The translations under genes and the position numbers were made by a program. From Heyndrickxia oleronia (GTDB lineage Bacteria; Bacillota; Bacilli; Bacillales; Bacillaceae_C): DNA of 64,000 bases. Numbering within the stretch: the stretch's first letter is position 1; each line of letters starts with the position of its first letter. Below, one piece after another: positions 8,862-18,707 of this stretch. Below the pieces are notes generated by a model. That model made no database searches and was not told the DNA's origin. It worked only from the letters and a program-made list of their open reading frames with translations. Where the stretch lies: NCBI RefSeq assembly GCF_017809215.1, contig NZ_CP065424.1, positions 2,264,001-2,328,000 on the forward strand, in the 5' to 3' direction.

Positions 8862-10298
8862 TTAAGATAAATAATCTTTAACCATATTTATGTATTTTTC
8901 TTTTGGATATCCATCGTATAAACCCATACTGATACGAATAGGATCTCCAAAAAAAAATCGCTCGAAATGTGTTTGTCTTGAACCGAATGAACTCATACAG
9001 AGATCCCACGCTAGTCGAAAAAGTTGTACACGATCTACGGCATTTGAATTTGTTCCTTGAAGATAATCGTCTAAATATGATCCAATAGAAGAGTCAAATT
9101 GCTTTTTGGTTGGGAGAAGGATTAAACCGCTTCCACCTAATAATTGAAGGATCTCTACCAGTCGGGGATATATTTTAGGGTAATAGCAAATGGCAACATT
9201 AAGTGGATAATCATCTGGAACCATTGTATTCCTCGAATCAACTTTAGCATGTGTCATGGCTGATAATTGTAATGCTTTTATTATTTCAAGTGCTGAGATT
9301 ATTTCTGTAATCTTATCTTTAACATGTTGATATTCTTTAATACTAATTGTTTCGACAATGGATTCCGCTATTCCTAACAGGAACTCAGTTTTTACAATCA
9401 TTCTGGAAACGGCTTGGTAGAGAAGGAAAGTATTAAATTTAGTTTCGGAAAACATTCGTAAAGAGATCTTAAAATTTTTATAAAGAAATACTCTTTCCCA
9501 AGGAACTAATACATTATCAAATACAACAATAGAATCCATTTCCTCAAATTTTGAACTTAAAGGTGCATCGTAAATGGATTCATTGGAGACGAATGATTCC
9601 CTACAAATAAATTTTAATCCGGGGGTGTTCGATGGAATAGAAAATGCATAATTATATGGATCTTCAAAGTAATTTCCCCCTGCAGGAAGAACTAAAATCT
9701 CATCAGTAATTCCACCTTGTGTCGCTAATAATCTAGCTCCCGAAATGATTATGCCTTCACTTGTTTCTCGAATTACTTTTGCGGCAATAACTTTATCAGA
9801 TTCCTCGAAATAATTGTCTGAACGGTTGACTTGAGGGTTGATAAATGTATGGGTAAATGTCAAATCATTTTCCATTGCATCTTCATATATTTGGCGTATA
9901 TTGATATGGTAATGTTGATTTTCTTCCTTAAAAATTTCCTCTGCCACACCTAGACTCATTATTCCAGTATTAATATAATCAGGTGAGCGACCTAGTAAAC
10001 CTGCATTTAATTTTGCCAACTTTTGCGTAGCAATTGATCTTTTCTTTAAATCTTCTATTGTTTTAGGTTGTTGGTATGAAAAATTCACTCTACTATTCGT
10101 TCTTTCAGAAAAAAATGTAAATTCTTCACAATGTTCAACTTGATAATCATATAATTTAGCTTTCATTGCTAATACGCCACTGAAAGCAGGGTGTGCCGAG
10201 ATTTTTCCAGTTATTCTTTTTCCATCCACCCACACCTCATTATTTAAACCATCAATTCTTTTAATGAAATCATCTCCATTTAAAGACAATTTTACCAC
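8862..10298 (-). CDS. HpaB/YoaI-type 4-hydroxyphenylacetate 3-monooxygenase, oxygenase component
   Basis: This ~478-residue protein has the layout of the two-component flavin-dependent hydroxylases of the HpaB/PvcC family: N-terminal FIKRIDGLNNEVWVDG, a central RETSEGIIISGARLLAT segment, and DNVLVPWERVF around residue 275. These enzymes use reduced FAD from a partner reductase to hydroxylate phenols. No reductase gene (HpaC) is nearby, so the partner must be elsewhere. The start is uncertain: GTG at 10298, or the TTG at 10289, which sits better after GGGGTGG. It is transcribed alone and its 3' end touches the yetF-like gene. The natural substrate is unknown. Confidence 0.75.
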   Translation of the reverse strand: MVKLSLNGDDFIKRIDGLNNEVWVDGKRITGKISAHPAFSGVLAMKAKLYDYQVEHCEEFTFFSERTNSRVNFSYQQPKTIEDLKKRSIATQKLAKLNAGLLGRSPDYINTGIMSLGVAEEIFKEENQHYHINIRQIYEDAMENDLTFTHTFINPQVNRSDNYFEESDKVIAAKVIRETSEGIIISGARLLATQGGITDEILVLPAGGNYFEDPYNYAFSIPSNTPGLKFICRESFVSNESIYDAPLSSKFEEMDSIVVFDNVLVPWERVFLYKNFKISLRMFSETKFNTFLLYQAVSRMIVKTEFLLGIAESIVETISIKEYQHVKDKITEIISALEIIKALQLSAMTHAKVDSRNTMVPDDYPLNVAICYYPKIYPRLVEILQLLGGSGLILLPTKKQFDSSIGSYLDDYLQGTNSNAVDRVQLFRLAWDLCMSSFGSRQTHFERFFFGDPIRISMGLYDGYPKEKYINMVKDYLS

Positions 10299-10365
10299 CC
10301 CACTTTTATGAATAATAAATTGTATGCTTGAATTTAAACCGGACTACCCAGTGAAATTTATAAAA

Positions 10366-10483
10366 TAAAAAAGGCTGTCTATTTAAGGGTCCGACATCAC
10401 ATAAATACGTAATCTTTTAGAACAAAATTCTTATTAGATATCGTATGGTGATGTCAGACCCAATCTTTAGGCAACCTTTTTAT
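10366..10483. repeat. Nested inverted repeat forming the terminator of the ABC-F gene
   Basis: The outer arms (AAAAAGGTTGCCTA and TAGACAGCCTTTTTT, minus strand) form a normal terminator for the gene at 10489-12114. Inside it, arms GGGTCTGACATCAC and GTGATGTCGGACCC (about 10387-10402 and 10447-10461) enclose about 45 bases. The inner palindrome looks like a small inserted element within the terminator loop. Confidence 0.65.
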
Positions 10484-10488
10484 CGTTT

Positions 10489-12159
<1,671 letters not shown>

Positions 12160-12274
12160 TTAAAAAAGGGAAAAGTCAGTTATTGAAAGGGATGCAGTTG
12201 TTTCTCTAAAAAAAAATGCCTTTCATAATAATTAAAATTGTTGTACAATGTTAATGAAAATTTAATGAACGTTA

Positions 12275-12361
12275 CCACAAGGGGAGCATTTTTTTGCTGA
12301 GAGTGAACATATTTGTTCTGACCCTTTGAACCTGTTAGTTAGTACTAGCGTAGGGATGTGG
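12275..12361 (+). ncRNA. TPP (THI-box) riboswitch
   Basis: The P1 arms CCACA (12275-12279) and TGTGG (12357-12361) close the element. Conserved blocks are AGGGGAGC, GCTGAGAGTGAAC, ACCCTTTGAACCTG and GCGTAGGGA, in the order of the thiamine pyrophosphate aptamer. It precedes the thiamine transporter gene thiT, the expected target, and should lower its expression when TPP is abundant. Confidence 0.95.
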
Positions 12362-12364
12362 ATT

Positions 12365-12450
12365 GAATAATGGATTGCTTTTTTTACAATATGCAATCGT
12401 TTATTCCCCCTTTTGCGGTGCGTTTCTTTAAAAACACTATAGAGGGGGAT
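12365..12450 (+). promoter_or_regulatory. Expression platform of the TPP riboswitch (anti-Shine-Dalgarno type)
   Basis: A hairpin at 12365-12406 pairs GAATAA/TTATTC and GATTGC/GCAATC. Directly after it, TCCCCCT (12405-12411) is complementary to AGGGGGA (12443-12449), the ribosome site of thiT, eight bases before its ATG. There is no clear T-tract terminator. This suggests control of translation by sequestering the ribosome site. Confidence 0.6.
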
Positions 12451-12457
12451 TTTTTTT

Positions 12458-13030
12458 ATGAAAAAATTTAGTTTGCTAACTTTGATCGAGATTTCATTAT
12501 GTGCTGCTTTTGCGTTTGTGTTAGATTTATTACCATCTATAAAACTAAGCTCAGCGATTTCAGTTTCCTTTGCTATGGTTCCTATTTTCATTCTTGCTTT
12601 TCGATGGGGTGTGAGAGCAAGCTTTGTCGGAGGATTGTTATGGGGACTACTTCAAATTGTTTTGGGAGATGCAGCAGATGATATATTAACTCCCGTTCAA
12701 GGGTTCATAGAATTTTTTATTGCCTTTTCTTTTATTGGTCTAGCAGGTCTATTTAGGTCATTTATTCAAGCGAATATTCATGAAGGTAATAAAGGAAAGA
12801 CAATTTTCTTAGTTGTAGTTGCAACGTTTATTGGCAGCATTGGTCGTTATTTTTGGCATTTTTTAGCTGGGATGATTTTTTGGGGTAAATTTGCACCAGA
12901 AGGGCAATCGCCATTCTTATATTCATTAATTGCTAATGGAACAACAATGCTTCTATCAGGTCTTTTATGTGCAATTATTTTAAGTATCATCATTACGATG
13001 AGCCCAAGACTTGTTAAAAGATTTGCTTAA
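12458..13030 (+). CDS. thiT: Thiamine ECF transporter S component ThiT (YuaJ)
   Basis: This 190-residue membrane protein with about six hydrophobic segments matches ThiT, the thiamine-binding subunit that works with the shared EcfAA'T module encoded elsewhere. Family features include an N-terminal EISLCAAFAFVLDLLP helix and a C-terminal GRYFWHFLAGMIFWG segment rich in aromatic residues that form the thiamine site. It lies behind a TPP riboswitch and a strong AGAGGGGGA ribosome site, which supports the substrate. It is transcribed alone and followed by two hairpins. Confidence 0.92.
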   Translation: MKKFSLLTLIEISLCAAFAFVLDLLPSIKLSSAISVSFAMVPIFILAFRWGVRASFVGGLLWGLLQIVLGDAADDILTPVQGFIEFFIAFSFIGLAGLFRSFIQANIHEGNKGKTIFLVVVATFIGSIGRYFWHFLAGMIFWGKFAPEGQSPFLYSLIANGTTMLLSGLLCAIILSIIITMSPRLVKRFA

Positions 13031-13042
13031 TCAAGCATAATC

Positions 13043-13107
13043 AAAAATCAATTTTCTAAAATTCTACTTATATTGTAAATCGGGGTAGATTTATACAATT
13101 GATTTTT
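13043..13107. terminator. Long hairpin downstream of thiT
   Basis: AAAAATCAATT at 13043 and AATTGATTTTT ending at 13107 are perfect complements and extend inward with TCTAC/GTAGA. The A and T runs on the two sides could make it a bidirectional terminator. Confidence 0.6.
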
Positions 13108-13147
13108 GCTGTTACCTGCAATAACAATAAACAATGAAATACGAAGG

Positions 13148-13186
13148 GACGCTTTGGATAGTACATAAATCAAAGCGTCTTTTTTT
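13148..13186 (+). terminator. Rho-independent terminator
   Basis: GACGCTTTG (13148-13156) pairs with CAAAGCGTC (13171-13179), followed by seven T. It backs up the thiT hairpin and lies just before the convergent small gene at 13204. Confidence 0.85.
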
Positions 13187-13203
13187 ATGTATACATATCT
13201 CAT

Positions 13204-13398
13204 TTATAAATTCTCATTCTGTTGCTTTATTTCGTCTCCAGCTATGTTGGTATTTGCCTCTTCTAATTGTTTATGATCAGCCACTGAATGACCAGGATAA
13301 TATTTTTTTTGGTTTTTGGTACTCATTGCTGTATTTATCGTGATTTTTGGCTGCTTTGGTGTTTCTGTTAATCTTTTGTCTTCATATGATTCAGTCAT
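13204..13398 (-). CDS. Small hydrophilic protein of unknown function
   Basis: This 64-residue reading frame is preceded by GAAAGGTGA about 11 bases before its ATG. The product is rich in Lys, Gln, Asn and Glu, has no hydrophobic segment or cysteine, and looks largely disordered. A central PGHSVADHKQLEEAN stretch recalls small spore-former proteins such as YozQ, but I do not recognise the family. The frame and ribosome site favour a real gene. It stands alone between thiT and the yhfW-like gene. Confidence 0.5.
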   Translation of the reverse strand: MTESYEDKRLTETPKQPKITINTAMSTKNQKKYYPGHSVADHKQLEEANTNIAGDEIKQQNENL

Positions 13399-13553
13399 TA
13401 AGTTTAATTCACCTTTCTGTTTTAGTAAGTAGCTTTGAGTATTATTTACTTAATATATGTAAAAATTCATTCGTGGCGATAAAAAAGAATACATGAAATT
13501 TCTTCCTTTGGTTAAAAATAGAAAGTATATAATTGCATTTGGAGGAAGATTAG

Positions 13554-15086
13554 ATGCCAAACGAAGAAGTGAAAATGCCACAATTTCCTGAACCGATATG
13601 GAAACAAGGGATGGATATTCCTGGTTATTCCGAGTTGCTAGAGGATATCGAGGTAGATGTAGCAATTGTTGGAGGCGGTATTACTGGTATCACCACGGGT
13701 TATCTTTTAACAAAGGAAGGGTTAAAGGTAGCCATTATCGAAGCTGGAGAATTATTGAATGGAACGACAGGACACACAACTGCCAAAGTCACAGCACAGC
13801 ATGGTTTAATCTATGATGAATTAATTCAAAATCTAGGAAAAGAACAGGCAAGACTTTATTATGAGGCGAGTACGGAAGCCATACAATTTATTAAAGAAAC
13901 TATTAAAGAACATGGGATTGAATGTGACTTTAGTGAAGAAGATGCCTATATTTTTACAAATAGTGATGAGTATATACCAAAATTGAAAACCGAAGAGCAA
14001 GCTTATAAGGAATTAGGGATTAATGGTGAATTGGTTGAACAATTGCCTATTGATTATTCCGTGAAAGCTGCATTAGTGATGAGAAGCCAGGCTCAATTTC
14101 ATCCAATAAAATATTTAAAACCGCTTATTGAGTATATCCAGCAATCTGGAGGACTAATATTCGAGCATACAACAGCTACAGATGTAGATTATGCAGAATA
14201 TCCTATTGTTATCACGAGAGGTGGACCAAAGGTAAAATGTAAATATGTATGTGCATGCTCTCATTTTCCGTTTTACGACGGTCTCGGGTTTTATCCAACA
14301 AGAATGTATGCTGAAAGATCTTATCTTATTGCTGTGAAAACAGAAAAAGACCCTCCACCTGGTATGTATATTAATGCTGAACAGCCAACAAGATCTTTTC
14401 GCCGTATGAATTATCAGGGGGAGAATGTTCTGTTGGTAGGCGGTGAAAATCATAAGACAGGCCAAGGGATTCCTACCATTCAGCATTACGAGGCTATTGA
14501 AGAATATGCACAAACGACCTTTGGAATCAAGGATTTCTTATTTCGTTGGTCTGCTCAAGATTTAACGACTCTAGACAAAGTACCCTATATTGGTCGAATT
14601 ACCAGCAATCACGATAGAATACTTGTCGCAACAGGTTTTAGGAAATGGGGGATGACCAATAGTACTGTTTCCGCATTATTAATAAGAGACATCATTAGGG
14701 AGAAGGAAAATCGATTTGAAAAATTGTTCTCTCCTTCGCGATTTAATGCTGATCCAAGTGTAAAAGAATTTATTTCAACGAATTTTGATGTGGCTAAGCA
14801 TTTAGTGGAAGGAAAATTAGAATACCCACTTAGAGATATAGAAGATTTAGAAAAGGATGAAGGTTCAGTTGTTAATGTGAATGGCAAGCGAGCAGGAGCT
14901 TATCGTGATTCAGAGGGGAAAATATATGTAGTTGATACTACCTGTACACATCTAGGCTGCGAAGTGGAATGGAATTCTGGAGATCGTACTTGGGATTGTC
15001 CATGTCATGGTTCTAGGTTCTCGATCGCTGGAGATGTAATAGAAGGACCAGCAGAGACATCTTTAGAAAAAATTGATTTAGAATAA
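13554..15086 (+). CDS. yhfW: FAD-dependent oxidoreductase with C-terminal Rieske [2Fe-2S] domain (YhfW-like)
   Basis: This 510-residue protein begins with a DAO-type FAD domain (GGGITGITTGYLL about residue 41, then a GTTGHTTAKVT flavin loop). Its last ~90 residues form a Rieske domain with ligand motifs CTHLGC and CPCHGSRF. The same fusion and length occur in B. subtilis YhfW. It probably oxidises a small amine or acid and passes electrons through the Rieske cluster; the substrate is unknown. GGAGGAAG precedes the ATG. It is monocistronic, with a terminator 5 bases after the stop. Confidence 0.85.
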   Translation: MPNEEVKMPQFPEPIWKQGMDIPGYSELLEDIEVDVAIVGGGITGITTGYLLTKEGLKVAIIEAGELLNGTTGHTTAKVTAQHGLIYDELIQNLGKEQARLYYEASTEAIQFIKETIKEHGIECDFSEEDAYIFTNSDEYIPKLKTEEQAYKELGINGELVEQLPIDYSVKAALVMRSQAQFHPIKYLKPLIEYIQQSGGLIFEHTTATDVDYAEYPIVITRGGPKVKCKYVCACSHFPFYDGLGFYPTRMYAERSYLIAVKTEKDPPPGMYINAEQPTRSFRRMNYQGENVLLVGGENHKTGQGIPTIQHYEAIEEYAQTTFGIKDFLFRWSAQDLTTLDKVPYIGRITSNHDRILVATGFRKWGMTNSTVSALLIRDIIREKENRFEKLFSPSRFNADPSVKEFISTNFDVAKHLVEGKLEYPLRDIEDLEKDEGSVVNVNGKRAGAYRDSEGKIYVVDTTCTHLGCEVEWNSGDRTWDCPCHGSRFSIAGDVIEGPAETSLEKIDLE

Positions 15087-15090
15087 TTAG

Positions 15091-15118
15091 ATGGAGCATC
15101 ACATTGGTGGTGCTCTTT
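15091..15118 (+). terminator. Terminator after yhfW
   Basis: GAGCATCAC pairs with GTGGTGCTC (one wobble) across a four-base loop, followed by TTT, directly after the stop codon. Confidence 0.7.
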
Positions 15119-15288
15119 ACATTTGAAAATTAGGCCTTTTTATTTAATGTAGGGATATGTACTAAGTATGATCTATGTATTTGTTTTCTTAAGGCTAGCA
15201 AATACAGATATAATTAGATTGAAACTTTTTTAAGGAAAATACGTAAATATTAATGAATGAATAATCTAAATGAGAGAAGGAATTTGAT

Positions 15289-15495
15289 ATGAGTGAAAAA
15301 GGATGTATAAAGTGTGGAAGTCAAAATGCTGGTCAAAAGGATGTAGCGATGACAGGTACGGGCTTATCTAAAATGTTCGACATTCAAAATAACCAATTTA
15401 CAGTAGTGTATTGTAAAAACTGCGGTTACTCGGAATTTTATAATAAACAAGCATCCACCGGCTCCAACATACTTGACTTTTTCTTTGGCGGTTAA
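15289..15495 (+). CDS. Small zinc-ribbon protein (DUF2082/YpzJ-like)
   Basis: This 68-residue protein has two CxxC motifs (CIKCGS near the N-terminus and CKNCGY about residue 43) spaced as in a single zinc ribbon, then a hydrophobic LDFFFGG end. It fits the predicted nucleic-acid-binding zinc-ribbon family DUF2082 (COG3478, YpzJ). AGAGAAGGAA precedes the ATG. It is monocistronic; the partner and target are unknown. Confidence 0.7.
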   Translation: MSEKGCIKCGSQNAGQKDVAMTGTGLSKMFDIQNNQFTVVYCKNCGYSEFYNKQASTGSNILDFFFGG

Positions 15496-15500
15496 TATAT

Positions 15501-15561
15501 AAGAGCCTGACTCCAAGTAAACACTCATTTTTCTGAACAGAGAAGTATGGAGTCAGGATCT
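15501..15561. terminator. Inverted repeat downstream of the zinc-ribbon gene
   Basis: CCTGACTCCA near 15506 is perfectly complementary to TGGAGTCAGG near 15548, extended by AAGA/TCTT. The loop is about 30 bases. It may act as terminator for this gene or for the opposing one at 15582. The TGACTCC core recalls the palindrome at 10387. Confidence 0.55.
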
Positions 15562-15581
15562 TAATTTGGTTGCCTATATTT

Positions 15582-15791
15582 TTATTTACTATTGCTTGCC
15601 CAGTCTGTGAACGTACCACTTCCATTACAACCAGGGCATTCAATGGAAGTTGAATAATAATATTCACTCAATGCAAGATGATTAATTCCTTTTCCTCGGC
15701 AATCTGGGCAAAAACCCTTTGATTCCATATTAGCTAGCATTTTTTCATGCCGGTTGCTAGCCCATTCCTGAAATGTATTTAAAAGTCCCAT
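15582..15791 (-). CDS. Small DnaJ-type zinc-finger protein
   Basis: The 69-residue product carries two CxxCxGxG motifs (CPDCRGKG and CPGCNGSG), the repeat that binds zinc in the cysteine-rich domain of DnaJ, but no J domain. The start at 15791 (MGLLNTFQ) is preferred because AGAGGTG lies six bases upstream; a GTG three codons earlier overlaps that site. Such solitary CxxCxGxG proteins occur in Bacillaceae with unknown function. Confidence 0.65.
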   Translation of the reverse strand: MGLLNTFQEWASNRHEKMLANMESKGFCPDCRGKGINHLALSEYYYSTSIECPGCNGSGTFTDWASNSK

Positions 15792-15860
15792 CCATTTCAC
15801 CTCTAATTTTGTTATTACTACTATGGTGTGAAATGAATGTGAAATTTATACAAATCCCCA

Positions 15861-16847
15861 CTATAAGCGCAATTCAATAAGTGGTTTTGTATATTTTTTT
15901 ATTAAATAACTTCCTAATATTAAACAGATAGAGATGGAAAACAAAATTAACAATAAATAATTTTGCGCAAATGCTGCAAGTGATTCATCAGATACAAATG
16001 TTTCGATTATTTTAATAATAAATCCATGTAATAAATAGATATACAAGGTACGTTCACCAATGACAGTAAACTTAGATCCACCGGAAGGAACTAATGTTAA
16101 AAAGCCAAAAATCACAATAAATGTACTTACATATTGTATTCCTCGAAATACACCATCAATCAGGTTTACATTTCCCATATCTGCATAGGAAGAGGATCCG
16201 AGTAACCATGGAACTGCCTCACTTGGAAAAGAATAGCTAAAAACAATAAAGGTTGCACACAATAGGCCGATTCCAATTACACTCGAAAACTTGAAATTCT
16301 TTATCCATTGGATATGCTTTGCGTCGATTAAAAAACCAAATAGAAAATAAGGGAAAAATACAAAAGTCCGCGAAAGGCTTAAAAAGCTTCCAATTTGATC
16401 TATATAGCCAACAGCTATACCAATTCCAACGGCAAGCAAGAATCCAGCCCATTTTAATCGTGCAAAAAGGTATAGGAAGATATTCCAACAAAACAAACTA
16501 AGTAAAAACCATAATGACCAATGTGGTTGTAAAAAATCAAATGTTAATGTTTGTTCTTCCCCGTTAAAGAAATAAAAAATGGAATAAATGACTTGAAAAA
16601 TAACATAGGGTAAAAGTATCTTTTTAACCGATTTCATTAAATATCCTTTTTTTCGATATCCTTTTGCAAAATATCCGGATATTAAAATAAATGCAGGCAT
16701 GTGAAACAGATAAATCACTGTATATACTGTAAATAAGAAATCATCATTTCTTTTTAAAGGACTAATGACATGCCCAAAGACGACTAAAAAAATTAAGATT
16801 AACTTTGCATTATCAAAGTATAAATTTCTTTTAGTGGTCGAAGCCAT
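15861..16847 (-). CDS. Membrane-bound acyltransferase (acyltransferase 3 / NolL-type)
   Basis: This 328-residue protein has about ten hydrophobic segments. The N-terminus shows the family pattern FDNAKLILIFLVVFGHV, with the catalytic-type His after FG, then FHMPAFILISGYF. Such enzymes O-acetylate sugars of cell-envelope polymers; B. subtilis YkrP and YfiQ are comparable. GAGGTG lies 5 bases before the ATG. No glycan biosynthesis gene is adjacent, so the acceptor is unknown. Confidence 0.8.
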   Translation of the reverse strand: MASTTKRNLYFDNAKLILIFLVVFGHVISPLKRNDDFLFTVYTVIYLFHMPAFILISGYFAKGYRKKGYLMKSVKKILLPYVIFQVIYSIFYFFNGEEQTLTFDFLQPHWSLWFLLSLFCWNIFLYLFARLKWAGFLLAVGIGIAVGYIDQIGSFLSLSRTFVFFPYFLFGFLIDAKHIQWIKNFKFSSVIGIGLLCATFIVFSYSFPSEAVPWLLGSSSYADMGNVNLIDGVFRGIQYVSTFIVIFGFLTLVPSGGSKFTVIGERTLYIYLLHGFIIKIIETFVSDESLAAFAQNYLLLILFSISICLILGSYLIKKYTKPLIELRL

Positions 16848-17157
16848 ATTAACACCTCACTATATAATTTTATTTCTATTTTTATATAACATTATTTAAT
16901 TCGTTCGATTCACAAAACTATAAATCCTAACCATGTGATATAAATGTATTACTAAAAATATTGTATTTATATAAATAATGTTATCATCTCTATACCCGAA
17001 TAAAGTTACAATAAGATAATAATCGTATTAAGAATTATTATTGTATAGTTATATTTTTTACAGAAGGATTACATTTTTTATCAATCGAATAATGAAAAAA
17101 AATGTTGAAATAATATGAAAGGAAGGGAAAATAACAAGAAACGAGGAATCGTATATC
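16848..17157. other. AT-rich divergent intergenic region
   Basis: About 310 bases between the divergent acyltransferase and MBL-fold genes. It must hold both promoters. It is very AT-rich with several TATAAT-like sequences but no spacing I trust, and no gene or stable hairpin. Confidence 0.5.
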
Positions 17158-18015
17158 GTGGATAAAGAAATGGAGTACGGCGAAGATTACAAATATATAC
17201 CTGTCACTTCAATTATGAGCGGTATGGGTCAGGAGGTATCAAATGATCTATATTGTTATACAGTCCAGGTGGTCAATGTAGGGTTTGTTGGGTATCCTAA
17301 GAAAGACTCTGAGTGGATTTTAATTGATGCCGGAATGCCGAAATCAGCTGACATGATTATCCGTGAAGCAGAAGATAGATTTGGTCCTAATAGCCGGCCT
17401 AAAGCAATTGTCTTAACACACGGTCATTTTGATCATGTGGGAGCAATTGTTGAATTGGTCGAACATTGGAATGTTCCAGTATATGCGCATGAGTTGGAGT
17501 TACCCTATTTAATAGGAGATAAAAGTTATCCAGAACCCGATGCAACAGTAGAAGGGGGACTAGTAGCAAAAATGTCCCCATATTTTCCAAATGAACCGAT
17601 CCATTTAGGAAAGAATATTGAGAAACTCCCATCAGATGGTCGTATCCCAGGGATGGAGGATTGGCGCTGGATTCATACTCCAGGTCATTCACCCGGTCAT
17701 GTATCTTTGTTTCGTGATAACGATCGTTCGCTGATAGCCGGGGATGCGTTTATTACGGTAAAACAGGATTCGCTTTTTAAGGTATTGATGCAAGAAGAGG
17801 AAGTGAACGGTCCACCAAGATATTTAACAACTAATTGGAAGGCTGCTTGGGAATCCGTAAGAAAATTAGAAAAGTTATATCCAGATCAAGTGATAACTGG
17901 ACATGGGGTTCCAATGTCTGGAGAAAAATTAGCTAGTGGTTTAAAAAACCTCGTTGAAAATTTTGACCAAATAGCCATACCAGACTATGGACGTTTTGTG
18001 GATGGTCATCATTAA
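17158..18015 (+). CDS. MBL-fold metallo-hydrolase
   Basis: This 285-residue protein has the metallo-beta-lactamase metal site: THGHFDHVG at about residues 87-95, HTPGHSPGH near 178, GDAF and a late TGHG. It fits the glyoxalase II-like branch of MBL hydrolases. There is no signal peptide, so it is cytoplasmic. The GTG at 17158 lies 9 bases after ACGAGGAA; an ATG four codons later is possible. It is monocistronic. The substrate cannot be told from the sequence; a thioester or lactone is a reasonable guess. Confidence 0.75.
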   Translation: MDKEMEYGEDYKYIPVTSIMSGMGQEVSNDLYCYTVQVVNVGFVGYPKKDSEWILIDAGMPKSADMIIREAEDRFGPNSRPKAIVLTHGHFDHVGAIVELVEHWNVPVYAHELELPYLIGDKSYPEPDATVEGGLVAKMSPYFPNEPIHLGKNIEKLPSDGRIPGMEDWRWIHTPGHSPGHVSLFRDNDRSLIAGDAFITVKQDSLFKVLMQEEEVNGPPRYLTTNWKAAWESVRKLEKLYPDQVITGHGVPMSGEKLASGLKNLVENFDQIAIPDYGRFVDGHH

Positions 18016-18398
18016 ACATTAGAAATGATTAACAGGCTCTTTGTATGGGTTGAAGATTATCAAACCTTCATTACTTAGAAATGAGCTGCAAACTTCATAA
18101 AGTTTACCTTTAAAAATTGGAAGATCAGGGAGTAGTTTTGTAAAAGCAACTAACTATACGAAAACAGCTACTTGAAAAGATCTTATTAAAAAGAGATCTG
18201 TTTAAAATAAAAATTTCTAACATATAATTGCTTGTTTTAAGGTATTTTTTTGAATTACGTAAAAAGATTTTCCGTATCATATCGTGAAACGAAAAATCCC
18301 ATGTACCAATAATCTACTATTTACTGAAGTATATTAATTTGATAAGATGAAAATATGCTCTTCTACCTCCACTAACAATCTAAAGAGGAGGTTTCATA
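18016..18398. other. Intergenic region upstream of rpsN
   Basis: About 380 bases without a convincing gene. It contains a 33-base dispersed repeat (18138-18170) and, nearer rpsN, ATCGTGAAACGA (about 18283-18294), in which TCGT and ACGA flank GAA; this only loosely recalls a Zur half-site. The rpsN promoter must lie here but I could not fix it. Confidence 0.5.
18138..18170 (+). repeat. Dispersed intergenic repeat, copy 1
   Basis: The 33-base stretch with core AACTATACGAAAACA matches 28927-28959 at about 25 of 33 positions. Both copies lie in intergenic DNA upstream of genes on the plus strand. Confidence 0.5.
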
Positions 18399-18584
18399 AT
18401 GGCAAAAAAAGCATTAATAATTAAACAAAATAAGGAACATAAATATAAAGTTCAAAACTATACACGCTGCAAGAATTGTGGACGTCCACATTCAGTTATC
18501 CGTAAATTTAAGCTATGTCGTATATGCTTCCGTGAATTTGCCTATAAAGGTCAAATTCCAGGAATCAAAAAGGCAAGTTGGTAG
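18399..18584 (+). CDS. rpsN: 30S ribosomal protein S14, zinc-binding type, stand-alone copy
   Basis: The 61-residue product matches zinc-type S14 (RpsN): the C-terminal part with [19 protein letters not shown] and PGIKKASW is nearly identical to other Bacillaceae, and both zinc pairs, CKNC and CRIC, are intact. S14 is in the 30S head. Normally this form is inside the S10-spc operon, while isolated paralogues in Bacillus are cysteine-free, longer and Zur-controlled. Here the zinc form stands alone with its own AGAGGAGG site and terminator. The N-terminal third ([15 protein letters not shown]) is less typical. Confidence 0.93.
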   Translation: MAKKALIIKQNKEHKYKVQNYTRCKNCGRPHSVIRKFKLCRICFREFAYKGQIPGIKKASW

Positions 18585-18614
18585 TCCCCATCATAATGGG
18601 GGCTTATTTTTTTC
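18583..18614 (+). terminator. Terminator of rpsN
   Basis: AGTCCCCAT pairs with ATGGGGGCT across CATA, followed by TTATTTTTTT. The stem begins at the stop codon. Confidence 0.85.
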
Positions 18615-18707
18615 TAACATTTAGTTATAAAAGGAATTGGGGGATTAGACATCCTCCCAAATACATAGTTTTATGAAGTTCCTGATTAGCACAAAGCTCC
18701 ACTATTC

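Noticed and set aside
13598-13816. Alternative frame inside yhfW and other long alternative frames over rhodanese, his and heme genes
   Set aside because: They lack ribosome sites and family features and lie on strongly recognised genes.
18283-18294. Zur box upstream of rpsN
   Set aside because: TCGTGAAACGA shares only outer TCGT/ACGA with the Zur consensus and has the wrong spacing.
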